The translations under genes and the position numbers were made by a program. Positions 25,962-34,165 of a stretch of DNA of 41,559 nt are shown here, piece after piece. Each line of letters begins with the position of its first letter. Position 1 is the stretch's first letter. The stretch comes from JBJKRF01 sp046704785 (GTDB lineage Bacteria; Chloroflexota; Anaerolineae; Anaerolineales; Villigracilaceae). Under the pieces are notes generated by a model. That model saw only the letters and a list, made by a program, of their open reading frames with translations. It had not been told where the DNA came from and did no database searches. The DNA lies in assembly GCA_046704785.1 (NCBI GenBank), contig JBJKRF010000138.1:1-41559 (forward strand), written 5' to 3'.

Positions 25962-26894
25962 ATGGAAATCGCCTACTCGATCATCGCCCCCATTTATAAC
26001 GAATTCGATAATATCCCCGAATTATACCGTCGCGTCAAAGAAGTCATGGATTCCACCAAGGAGCCTTGGGAATTGGTCCTGATAGATGACGGCTCTTCCG
26101 ACGGTTCGACCGAGCGCATCCGCGAACTGGCGGAAAAAGACAAAGGGGTGCGTCCGGTAATCTTCGCCCGCAACTTCGGGCACCAAATCGCCGTGACCGC
26201 CGGATTGGATTATTCGCGCGGTCAAGCCGTGGTGATTATCGACGCCGACCTGCAGGACCCGCCGGAAGTGATCCTCGACCTGATCAAAAGGTGGAAGGAA
26301 GGCTACGAGGTGGTCTACGCGGTGCGCGCCGAGCGGGAAGGCGAAACCTGGTTCAAGAAGTTTACGGCGGCCCTGTTCTACCGCCTCATCTATCGCATCA
26401 CCGACGTGAAGATTCCGGTGGATACCGGCGATTTCCGCCTGATGGACCGCAAAGTGGTCAACGTGATGAGCCAGATGAAAGAACGCCATCGCTTCATCCG
26501 CGGCATGGCCGCCTGGGTGGGGTTCCGCCAAATCGGCGTGGAATATAAGCGCGCCGCGCGCTTCTCAGGCGAGACCAAGTATCCGCTGCGCAAGATGTTC
26601 AAATTCGCCAGCGACGCCATCACCGGCTTCTCGTATTTTCCGCTGCAAATCGCCACCTATTTCGGATTCTTTTCCGCCGGGGTTGCCATCCTTGCCATCC
26701 CGGTGGTCATTTACCTGCGCATCACCGGCTCGCAGAATTTCTTCGGGCAGGCCACCACCCTGATCGCCGTATTGTTCCTGGGTGGCGTCCAACTGATCTC
26801 GCTGGGCGTGCTCGGTGAATACATCGGCCGGCTTTACGACGAGGCCAAAGGCAGGCCACTTTACATCGTCCGCGATACGCCGCGAAAAGAATGA
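25962..26894 (+). CDS. GT2 family glycosyltransferase with two TM helices (GtrB/DPM1-like)
   Basis: 310 residues. It has the same architecture as the minus-strand GT2 at 8.3-9.3 kb, and the two are clearly paralogous: IIAPIYNEFDNIPELYRRV, LIDDGSSDGSTERI, ARNFGHQIAVTAGLDYSRG, the metal site IIDADLQDPPEV, VDTGDFRLMD, and MKERHRFIRGMAAWVGF. Two C-terminal helices (about 235-258 and 266-290) anchor it to the membrane. Expected reaction: transfer of a sugar to undecaprenyl phosphate. The gene begins 4 bp after the AI-2E gene; its ATG has only a weak ribosome-binding site. Confidence 0.93.
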   Translation: MEIAYSIIAPIYNEFDNIPELYRRVKEVMDSTKEPWELVLIDDGSSDGSTERIRELAEKDKGVRPVIFARNFGHQIAVTAGLDYSRGQAVVIIDADLQDPPEVILDLIKRWKEGYEVVYAVRAEREGETWFKKFTAALFYRLIYRITDVKIPVDTGDFRLMDRKVVNVMSQMKERHRFIRGMAAWVGFRQIGVEYKRAARFSGETKYPLRKMFKFASDAITGFSYFPLQIATYFGFFSAGVAILAIPVVIYLRITGSQNFFGQATTLIAVLFLGGVQLISLGVLGEYIGRLYDEAKGRPLYIVRDTPRKE

Positions 26895-26919
26895 GACCAT
26901 CAGGAAGTGCATCCCGTTT

Positions 26920-27438
26920 ATGCCCACCTGGTTGGAATTTGCCCTTCAAACCCTGACGCTCGCTTTTATGTTGATCGGCCTGTTCGGGCTGGTAGTCCCG
27001 GTCTTCCCCGGCCTGGTGGTCATCTGGCTGGCCTCGCTGGTTTATCTCTTCTTCGAAAATCTGGCCGGACAGGTGACGACGCTTGGCTGGGTCATCTTTT
27101 CCGTGATGGCCGTGCTCATGCTGGTGGGGAACGTCCTCGACAACATCATCATCGCGCGGAAGATGCGTGAACACACCATCCCGTGGGGGGTGATCGGCAT
27201 TGCCTTCCTGGCCGGAATCCTCGTCAGCCTGTTGCTCACACCGCTGGTGGGAATCGTCGCCTCGCCGCTGGCATTGTTCCTGGCAGAGTTATACCGGCTC
27301 AAGGACAGGGCCAAAGCCTGGGCCTCCACAAAAGCCTGGTTGGTCGGATTCGGCTGGTCCTTTCTGGCTCGTTTCGGAATCGGCGTGGTCATGATCGGAC
27401 TCTGGTTATTCTGGGCCTGGTCGCAGCCACATTTCTAA
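26920..27438 (+). CDS. DUF456 family membrane protein
   Basis: 172 residues with about four membrane helices (about 5-50 as a re-entrant pair, then 62-80, 90-120 and 145-168). The N-terminal run LIGLFGLVVPVFPGLVVIWLASL and the following VGNVLDNIIIARKM are typical of DUF456. No enzymatic motif is visible. The start is not strongly supported: AGGAAG lies about 14 bp upstream of the ATG at 26920. It lies 25 bp after the GT2 gene and is probably co-transcribed. Function unknown. Confidence 0.8.
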   Translation: MPTWLEFALQTLTLAFMLIGLFGLVVPVFPGLVVIWLASLVYLFFENLAGQVTTLGWVIFSVMAVLMLVGNVLDNIIIARKMREHTIPWGVIGIAFLAGILVSLLLTPLVGIVASPLALFLAELYRLKDRAKAWASTKAWLVGFGWSFLARFGIGVVMIGLWLFWAWSQPHF

Positions 27439-27460
27439 ATCACTATTCAAGGAGAAAGTT

Positions 27461-27766
27461 ATGCCACCCATTGTCTTTGATATTTTCGATATTCTCGCTG
27501 CATTATTGCGCCTGCTGGGAATGCTCATCTTCGGACTGGGCATTGCCTGGTTTGCGCTGGAGTTCTTCCATAAAGGGGAACAAACCTGGCCCCTCCAGGC
27601 TGTTGTATTCCTGGGATTTTTGGGTGTGGCAATCGGTTTTGCTGCCTTCGTGCCCGCCGCCGGTTTAGGCGCGTTCGTGCTGGGCGCAGGCATTGGCCTG
27701 CTGATGTGGGGTCGTCAGGCGGAGAACAAGGCCAAAGCTGCCGAAGAGGACGAGGAAAAGAAATAG
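27461..27766 (+). CDS. Small membrane protein of unknown function
   Basis: 101 residues with three hydrophobic segments (about 6-33, 45-66 and 68-85) and a charged K/E/A/D-rich tail (AENKAKAAEEDEEKK). A good AAGGAGAAAG precedes the ATG by about 6 nt. I recognise no family. It follows the DUF456 gene by 22 bp and ends about 30 bp before a terminator. Confidence 0.75.
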   Translation: MPPIVFDIFDILAALLRLLGMLIFGLGIAWFALEFFHKGEQTWPLQAVVFLGFLGVAIGFAAFVPAAGLGAFVLGAGIGLLMWGRQAENKAKAAEEDEEKK

Positions 27767-27799
27767 CGTTCGGCCCAATTTCGTTCAACAAACAAGCAA

Positions 27800-27841
27800 A
27801 AAGACTCATCCAGCGTCAATGTTCTGGGTGAGTCTTTCTTT
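27800..27841. terminator. Rho-independent terminator, bidirectional
   Basis: A 14-bp stem (left arm AAAGACTCATCCAG, right arm CTGGGTGAGTCTTT, one G-U pair) with a 10-nt loop is followed by CTTT. The complementary strand ends in TTTTTGCTTG, so it can stop both the plus-strand run and the minus-strand MFS remnant. The next 125 bp (27842-27966) hold no gene that I can support. Confidence 0.85.
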
Positions 27842-27966
27842 AACTGCAGGGTTCGCCATCCTAATACTTGGCGGTTCTTTAGGACTTCCCGTGGTAAGGT
27901 GACTGTCACCTTCTGCCATTAATGTCCAATTACTTTGTTTACAATGTACTCAGTTCTTTTTCCAAC

Positions 27967-29159
27967 TTATGGTAGACCCTTGAATCCGCGCGCTTTCCAG
28001 TCCGCCAGACGCTGACGGCTCAGGTCCGAGAGCATCAAGGTCATGCCAAAACCGATCAGAACGTTCGTGATCAGGAAGAAAACGGCCTCCTCGAGCGGCA
28101 GCGCGCCGAAGAAAATACCCGTCGATTGAGCCGGGTTGATCGTCCAGATGCCAGATGCGATCGCCAGTGAATCCGTGGCGGAAAGGTAGACCGCCATCGG
28201 CAGGATGGTCAGCGCGACGAGTTTGCGCTCGTGCCACAGGATGTCCGCACCGACCAGCACTTGCGGGGCGATGGCGGCCAGCGCCCAGCCGACGAGCGAC
28301 AGTCCCATGACCAGCACGGAAGAAACGATCAGGATATCCTCGCGCACTCGCTGGGTCAGACGCCCGACCAGGAATCCCTGGGTGAAGACCGAGAGCACGC
28401 CCACATAGGCCAGCACGTACCCGGTCTGGGCAGCCGTCAGGTTGAATTTAGTCAGCGCGTAGAGCGAGAAGATAGTCTGGAAGATGGCGAAGGCCACCCC
28501 GAAGAAGAAGCGCGTAATCAGCAGCGAACCGGTGAAGGGGCGCTTCAGGGCCTCCATCAGCGCGGATAAAGTTACCGCCGGGCGTTTTTGCGTCATCTGG
28601 GCGCGTTTTTCATCGGTGAGCGATTCGGGCAGCCAGAAGAAGACCAGCAGCAGGTTGAGCATGGCCATGCCTGCGGCTGCGAAGGCCGGGACGTCGTACC
28701 CCCATTGGCTGAGCACGCCGCCGGTCACCGGGCCGATGATGAAGCCCAGGCCGAAGGCTGCGCCGATCAAGCCAGGCCTTGTGAGCGGCTTTTGGCGTCG
28801 GTCACGTCTGAGATGTAAGCCTGCGCCACCGACAGGTTGCCGCCGGTGATGCCGTCGATGATGCGGCTGAGGAACAGCACCCACAGGGCGCGTGCAAAGC
28901 CCAGCAGCATGAAGCCCAGGAATGTCCCGAAGATGCTGACCAGCAGGATCGGACGGCGGCCAAAACGGTCGGAGAGACGTCCGAGAATGGGCGCGCCGAT
29001 CAACTGCATCAGCGCGTAAGATGCGATCAACAGCCCGGTGACGAATTCATTGGCATTGAAGGCCTCGGCGTAATACGGTAGCAGCGGCAAGATCAGGCTG
29101 AAGCCGAGCAGATCGATGAAAACGACCAGGGTGATCGAGAACAAGCGTTTACGGTACAT
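27967..29159 (-). pseudogene. MFS transporter (TetA-like) split by a single frameshift
   Basis: Two overlapping reading frames make up one protein of about 395 residues. The N-terminal part (to 28767) has FIDLLGFSLILPLLPYY and motif A as GRLSDRFGRRP. It runs to DVTDAKSRSQG and stops two codons later. The C-terminal part continues in another frame as GLIGAAFGLGFIIGPVTGG and runs to 27967 with the remaining helices and PESLTDEKRAQ. A missing base near 28772, within a GG pair, explains the break. This could be a recent mutation or a sequencing error; no second lesion is visible. I start at the ATG at 29159, after AAAGG, rather than the GTG 6 bp upstream. The TetA/YdhL-type drug-efflux family assignment is by motif A and N-terminus. 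Confidence 0.88.
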
Positions 29160-29251
29160 AGGCACCTTTCAAGTGAACAAATTGCAAAATAGGTGCGCAA
29201 AACTACCCGAAGGTTAAAAACACTTCGATTGAGCATCGAAACGATTTCGAT

Positions 29252-30106
29252 TTACAGATCCGGTTTGTAGGCTTCCTTGAATTCCAATTCGAATTCCGGC
29301 GTTTTACCGGTTTTGGTCCAGTTCTCCCAGGTCACGCGCAGGATGCCCAAAAAGGGTGTCCAGGGTTTGATGCTGCGATATTCGAGAAATTCCTTATGAT
29401 TATTTTCCAGCACTTGCACCAGTTTTTCGGCTGATCTTTGCGGTGTAACAGCCAGAAAGCGCAGCACAAAAGCATAATTCTTCATCATCTCTCTTGCGCC
29501 TTCGCCCACTACCAGCGGACTGGTCAGCATATCGGTCAACATCATGCCGGGGCTGAAACCCAGCACCTGTACGCCCGAGCCTTTGATTTCCTTGGCCAGT
29601 GTGCGCGTGAACGAGGTCAGCCAGGCTTTTGTCGCGCCGTACAGCCCCGTGGGCGATGCCGGGCGCAGGAACGAGCCGTTGCCATAAATGTTCACCAGCA
29701 TTCCGGCTTTTCGCGGCAGCATATATTTCAGTGCAGCCTGCGTGCCATGCATGGCGCCAATATCATTGGCCATGAACATATTGGCGGCTTCTTTCGGGTC
29801 CATTTCCAATACATTCCCGGCCGCGTAGGAATAGCCCGCGTTGTTGATCCAGACGTCGATCTGGCCGAAACGCTCGACCGTTTTATAGGCCAGTTCATGC
29901 ATCTGTTTTTCATCGCGGACATCGGCCAGTTCACCCGACACCTTACCATCTGCTTCGAGGGATTTGAGTGCACGCTGCAAGGCTTCCGCGCTGCGCCCGC
30001 TGATGACCACCGTTGCCCCGGCTTTGAGCATTGCCCGCGCCGTTGCCAGGCCAAATCCGCGCGTGGAACCGGTGATGACGACGATCTTGTCTTTCGACGA
30101 ACTCAT
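29252..30106 (-). CDS. Short-chain dehydrogenase/reductase (SDR)
   Basis: 284 residues of a classical SDR: TGSTRGFGLATARAM (TGxxxGxG cofactor loop), NNAGYSYAAGN, and YxxxK as GLYGATKAWLTSF. The C-terminal extension (about 210-284) is longer than in small SDRs. AGGAGG lies 6 nt before the ATG at 30106, and a second ATG sits immediately upstream (30109). It is the last gene of the crtI-carH-membrane protein-SDR run, which suggests a step in carotenoid or isoprenoid modification, but that is inference. No hydrophobic anchor is present. Confidence 0.88.
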   Translation of the reverse strand: MSSSKDKIVVITGSTRGFGLATARAMLKAGATVVISGRSAEALQRALKSLEADGKVSGELADVRDEKQMHELAYKTVERFGQIDVWINNAGYSYAAGNVLEMDPKEAANMFMANDIGAMHGTQAALKYMLPRKAGMLVNIYGNGSFLRPASPTGLYGATKAWLTSFTRTLAKEIKGSGVQVLGFSPGMMLTDMLTSPLVVGEGAREMMKNYAFVLRFLAVTPQRSAEKLVQVLENNHKEFLEYRSIKPWTPFLGILRVTWENWTKTGKTPEFELEFKEAYKPDL

Positions 30107-30116
30107 CATGTGCCTC

Positions 30117-31130
30117 CTAATCCGTCCCAGCTTCGGCCAGCTGTCGACGTTGACGCCCGAACAGGCGGTACAACCTGTCACCGCCCAGGAAAATACCGTA
30201 GAGCAGGGCCACCACCATGTAATCCAGGAAGGGGATGCGGATGATCTCATTCATCTGGATAAAGTGACCGGGGAGAATGTAAACCACCATAACGGCGACC
30301 ACGAACAGGGCGGCGATGGCGCGTTTTGTCCAGGTGCCCAGTCCAAGTCCATACATCTGGGTCAGCACGATCATGGCGCCAAATCCGAAGGCGAACATCG
30401 GCCAGGTGTTGTTGCCCTGATTGATGGCCACCAACACACCGTGCGGCAGCACCAACGCCTCGATAGTAAAGGTCCACCATTTGTTGAGATGCGCGCGGTT
30501 GAAGATCAGCACAGACTGCCACAGCAGCATGAACATATAGAAAAATCCAGCCAGGTGACCGATGGTGCCCGCGGTGGGATGATACCAGAAGGTGTAGATG
30601 ATAGCCCACGAGAACAGGTAGCCGTGATATTCGCGCACGATCTTCAAGAACTTTTCGTGGAATTTGACCTTTTTGCCGAAGATCAGGCCACGGCGCGGGG
30701 TTTCCAAGATCAATACCACCATCAACAGTAACGCCACCGAACCGAGCGCCGTTATCTCCGGCACATCCTGCGCCAAGCCATCGTAGAAAAATTGGGTTTG
30801 CAGGATGTGTAACCCGATGAAGAGGCCGTTGGTCGCCAACAGTCCCCAATTGAACCAACGGAATCCGCTGGCATACCTCGGCCTCTGGCGCTTGGCTGCG
30901 AAGATGAAGCCCCACACGATCAAATTGTGCAGCACGTAACCGCCCCAGGCCGTCAGGCGTGAGAGCGTGGTCGGGTCAGTCAGCCGCCAGGGATATTGGA
31001 AGGGCACGGTGGGTCCGACGATGCTGAATCTCACCAGGCTGGCAGCCGTCAAAGCAATGATGGCGGTCAGCCCAGCGGAGAGCAGAGTGCCGCTGATGAC
31101 GATGTTACGCAAGGTAGTATTGTTTTTCAT
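30117..31130 (-). CDS. Polytopic His-rich membrane protein of the carotenoid operon
   Basis: 337 residues with about 9-10 membrane helices. Histidines lie in or at the ends of several helices: GYVLHNLIVWG, GLFIGLHILQTQ, REYHGYLFSW, TFWYHPTAGTIGHLAGF, LVLPHGVLVA and LPGHFIQMN. Such spacing could bind metal or heme, but no established motif is complete. Its ATG overlaps the stop of the carH-like gene (ATGA), so it is translationally coupled to it, and the SDR follows after 10 bp. I recognise no family. The context suggests light-induced co-expression with crtI. Aromatic content is high. Confidence 0.78.
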   Translation of the reverse strand: MKNNTTLRNIVISGTLLSAGLTAIIALTAASLVRFSIVGPTVPFQYPWRLTDPTTLSRLTAWGGYVLHNLIVWGFIFAAKRQRPRYASGFRWFNWGLLATNGLFIGLHILQTQFFYDGLAQDVPEITALGSVALLLMVVLILETPRRGLIFGKKVKFHEKFLKIVREYHGYLFSWAIIYTFWYHPTAGTIGHLAGFFYMFMLLWQSVLIFNRAHLNKWWTFTIEALVLPHGVLVAINQGNNTWPMFAFGFGAMIVLTQMYGLGLGTWTKRAIAALFVVAVMVVYILPGHFIQMNEIIRIPFLDYMVVALLYGIFLGGDRLYRLFGRQRRQLAEAGTD

Positions 31131-32449
31131 GCTTTGGATTTTTCCTTCGTGCTCAGGTAATTTGTGAGCCATTCCGAAATAATCGCTCCATCCTGACCAA
31201 GCTGATTTCGCAAGGTTTCGGCGTACAGCTTCAAATAAGGATAGAGCGATCCGTTGACATGGTGCGGGCCTAGCATACCATTGACCCAATCAATCTCGCT
31301 CTCGATCAATTCCAGGTTCCCCAGCGCCAGGGCTGCCCCCAGGTTTTCTTCCATGTAGTGATTGGCGGTGTAAATGTAATCTGCGGCAATACCTTGCTGT
31401 ATGGCTTTTTGAGTCACCAACATGCTGATAACAGGCGCGTTGATGCGGTAATTGCGCAGACTGTTTTCTGTCGTATCAGACGGAGACACTTTTTCTTCCA
31501 TGCGCACCCGATCGGCCAGCAGGTCTTCCACGGTTTGGATGGCGATTTCGATGTCGTTGCCTAGGAAATAGCCCGGAATGTAGGCGTGCAGGTCGGCGTG
31601 GACGTTGAAGATGCGTCCCCCGTAGGCGACCTGCGCCCCGGCTTTGGTCAGCGTTTCGGCAGCATCGCGCAGGTTCGACGAGGTCAACAGCAATTGGGCA
31701 GCCAGGATGACCAGCAAAGGCTGGATCTGCTCAACGGCTTCGGCCAGTCGCGGCAAGGGTACGTTCGCTCCCAGGTAGACCACGTTCAGCCCGCGACGGC
31801 GCAGCATCAGGTTGAGACACATCAGCGAGAGCGTATGCCACTCATCGGGTGGGCAGCCGATCAGGATGGTCTCTGGGCGGGTAGGCGGTGGCGCGGCGGC
31901 GATGAGCGCGTCCAGGCGGCGGATGACCAGGGCGGATGCAAAATGCTCGTGTTGGACAGTCACCTGTCCACGATACCAGCGTTCGCCCATTTCGCTCATG
32001 CCGCGTTGTAGCACCTCGGCGCACACGGTTTCTATGGGGTAAATGGCAAAGGCTTCGTTGAGTACCTGTTCCGCAGCGGCTTCTTTGAAGGACATACAAG
32101 CCGTCAGCCAATTTTCGCGGATGGCCTCCAGCGAGGAGGTGTTCGCCGCTGAGATGGGCGACGCGGCTGCCGAAGCCGTATTCGTTCCCACAAACGGATC
32201 CTGCCCCTGGGCCCTGGTCTCGTTCCATATATCCACGGCGCGCGAAATACTCAGTCCCTCGTTTTGGCGGGCTACCAGCCATTTGATGGTTTCGACGTCG
32301 TATTGCGAGTACAGGCGATGACCACCAGCGCTGCGGTTGGGCATGGGCAAGCCATAACGGCGCTCCCATGCGCGCAGCGTGTCGGCGCTCAGGCCAGTCT
32401 CTTTCAATACGGCTTTCAGATTAAAGACAGGATTACGGCTGATAGACAT
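31127..32449 (-). CDS. carH: MerR-type B12-binding photoreceptor regulator (CarH/LitR type) with C-terminal extension
   Basis: 440 residues. The MerR helix-turn-helix (about 8-75) has FNLKAVLKETGLSADTLRAWERRYG and GGHRLYSQYDVETIKWL. After a linker comes a B12-capping helical bundle (about 105-185) with W158-x9-E168-H169 (ERWYRGQVTVQHEHF), the motif that caps adenosylcobalamin in CarH. The Rossmann B12 domain (about 190-300) has the lower-ligand H205 in PDEWHTLS; the usual glycine of the (D/E)xHxxG motif is serine. About 110 extra helical residues (about 328-440) follow that ordinary CarH proteins lack. CarH represses carotenoid genes in the dark and releases DNA in light. Here the gene lies 20 bp after crtI in the same operon. 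Confidence 0.92.
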   Translation of the reverse strand: MSISRNPVFNLKAVLKETGLSADTLRAWERRYGLPMPNRSAGGHRLYSQYDVETIKWLVARQNEGLSISRAVDIWNETRAQGQDPFVGTNTASAAASPISAANTSSLEAIRENWLTACMSFKEAAAEQVLNEAFAIYPIETVCAEVLQRGMSEMGERWYRGQVTVQHEHFASALVIRRLDALIAAAPPPTRPETILIGCPPDEWHTLSLMCLNLMLRRRGLNVVYLGANVPLPRLAEAVEQIQPLLVILAAQLLLTSSNLRDAAETLTKAGAQVAYGGRIFNVHADLHAYIPGYFLGNDIEIAIQTVEDLLADRVRMEEKVSPSDTTENSLRNYRINAPVISMLVTQKAIQQGIAADYIYTANHYMEENLGAALALGNLELIESEIDWVNGMLGPHHVNGSLYPYLKLYAETLRNQLGQDGAIISEWLTNYLSTKEKSKA

Positions 32450-32469
32450 ACAATTTCTCCGGGAATGGG

Positions 32470-34011
32470 TCAGAATGATTGTGCATGCTCAAGATTGGTC
32501 TTGACCATGTTTTGCACAGGTATTGTACCCATTTCTTTGAGAATTCGTTCCGTTGTTAAGCGTGCAGAGAGCAGGACGATCGGCAAGCCTGTGCCGGGAT
32601 GTGTGCTGGCTCCGGAAAAATACAGGTTCTTGAAAGTCTTGTGACGATTGTGCGGGCGCAAGTAGCCGACCCGCCAGAAGTTGTGGCTCAGACCAAAGGC
32701 CGCGCCTTTTTCCAGGTTGAATTGTTCTTTCCAGGTCAGCGGAGTGTTGACGATCTCGAACTTGATATGCTCGCACAGGTCACCGATACCCATTTCCTTT
32801 TCGAGGCGGGCGAAAACCGTCTCTCTCGCGCGCACCACCATGGCGGGCCAATCCTGACGGTTGCTCTCGTCCATGTGACCGACCGGCACGAGCACGTAAA
32901 GCGTATCCTGTCCTTGCGGCGCAGCCGACGGGTCGGTGCGCGCCGGGGCGTGTACGTAGAAACTGGGTTCATCGGGCAGTCTGTGGTCCTTGAATATCTG
33001 GTCGAAGGAGGCTTTGTAGTCGCCGCCCAGAAACACGTTGTGATGTGCGATCTGCGGATAGGTTTTGTCTACGCCCCAGTAGAACATGATCGTGGAGCAG
33101 GTATAGAGCTTCTTGTCCAGCTTTTCGGCTTCCTTGTTGGCGGGCAGTAATTCTTCGTAGATGTAAGGCAGGTCTGCATTGCCGACGAAAGCATCCGCCT
33201 GATAGGTTTTCCCGTCTTCTGTGACCACACATTCGACTTTGTCCTTGCCAACCAGGATGTGCTTGACGGGGGAATTATAGATGAATTTGACGCCCAGTTT
33301 CTCGGCGATGGCCGTCAGCGTTTCGATGCCGCGATACATGCCGCCCATTGGATACCAGACGCCCTCTGCGAGTTCGGTGTATTGCAGCAGGGAGTAGGTG
33401 GCCGGGGCATCGTAGGGGCTCAGGCCCAGGTACATGTTCTGGAAGGTGAAAGCGGCTTTCAGGCGTTCATCTTTGAAGTAGTGACCCACATTGGCATAAT
33501 GCTTGACCAGCGCTTTGAGTTTGAACAACAGCGGCAGGTTGCCCGGGCTGAAATATTCAAAGATGTTGTAGAAATCACGTCCCACGAAATTATCGAGCGA
33601 CATTTTGTAATGCTGGTTGCCCTCGGCGATATAGCGCAGAAAGCCGCCAAAAGCGGTCTTTTCCACTTTTTCAATTTGGGTCTGCATGTCACCGATATTG
33701 GACGTCAATTGGAGTTGCAAGCCGTCGTCGAAATGCACCTTATAAGTCGGATCAATGCGCCTGAGTTCCAGGTGATCGCTCATCTTTTCGCCCAGCGCAG
33801 CATAGGTCTCTTCCCAAACTTCAGGCATCAGGAACAGGGTCGGGCCAACATCGAAGCGATGCTCGTCGCGCACGATCTGGTTGCAGCGTCCGCCGGGTTT
33901 GTCGTTCTTCTCAAGCACGGTAACGGCGAATCCGTTGCGCGTCAGGCGCGCGGCCGTAGCAATTCCGCCGATACCGGCACCGATCACGAGTGCTGTAGGT
34001 TTTGTGCTCAT
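32470..34011 (-). CDS. crtI: Phytoene desaturase family protein (CrtI type)
   Basis: 513 residues. The N-terminal FAD dinucleotide-binding fold is VIGAGIGGIATAARL...LEKNDKPGGRC, followed by FDVGPTLFLMPEVWEE. The C-terminus has the CrtI signature YFSGASTHPGTGLPIVLLSARL. Expected role: stepwise desaturation of phytoene, or a related CrtI-family reaction. The exact number of desaturations cannot be read from sequence. AAGGAGAA before the ATG and a consensus promoter about 45 nt upstream support the start. It opens the operon carrying the CarH-type regulator, the membrane protein and the SDR, and diverges from crtB. Confidence 0.94.
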   Translation of the reverse strand: MSTKPTALVIGAGIGGIATAARLTRNGFAVTVLEKNDKPGGRCNQIVRDEHRFDVGPTLFLMPEVWEETYAALGEKMSDHLELRRIDPTYKVHFDDGLQLQLTSNIGDMQTQIEKVEKTAFGGFLRYIAEGNQHYKMSLDNFVGRDFYNIFEYFSPGNLPLLFKLKALVKHYANVGHYFKDERLKAAFTFQNMYLGLSPYDAPATYSLLQYTELAEGVWYPMGGMYRGIETLTAIAEKLGVKFIYNSPVKHILVGKDKVECVVTEDGKTYQADAFVGNADLPYIYEELLPANKEAEKLDKKLYTCSTIMFYWGVDKTYPQIAHHNVFLGGDYKASFDQIFKDHRLPDEPSFYVHAPARTDPSAAPQGQDTLYVLVPVGHMDESNRQDWPAMVVRARETVFARLEKEMGIGDLCEHIKFEIVNTPLTWKEQFNLEKGAAFGLSHNFWRVGYLRPHNRHKTFKNLYFSGASTHPGTGLPIVLLSARLTTERILKEMGTIPVQNMVKTNLEHAQSF

Positions 34012-34051
34012 ACTTTCTCCTTGCCAGGGGTAGGTACTTTCTGATGTTATG

Positions 34052-34079
34052 AGTATAGTATTTGTCTATTATTTGTCAA
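34052..34079 (-). promoter_or_regulatory. crtI operon promoter
   Basis: On the minus strand: TTGACA (34074-34079), a 16-nt spacer, then TATACT (34052-34057). The start site would lie about 30 nt before the crtI ATG. The whole element is repeated, in the opposite direction, as the crtB promoter. Confidence 0.82.
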
Positions 34080-34108
34080 GGTATTTTGGCAAATTCCTTT
34101 GCAAAACA

Positions 34109-34136
34109 TTGACAAAGCATAGAAAAACTATACAAT
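34109..34136 (+). promoter_or_regulatory. crtB promoter
   Basis: TTGACA (34109-34114), a 16-nt spacer, then TACAAT (34131-34136). It is a near copy of the crtI promoter read outward: both have TTGACAAA followed by ATAG and ACTATAC. An AGACAAAT element occurs again just downstream (34142-34149), matching one inside the crtI promoter. These repeats are candidate CarH binding sites. Confidence 0.82.
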
Positions 34137-34165
34137 ATGCCCAGACAAATTCAAGGAGACCATTT

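Noticed and set aside
27715..27909. 64-codon minus-strand frame over the terminator
   Set aside because: It runs through the 27800-27841 hairpin and antisense to the small membrane protein; no ribosome-binding site.
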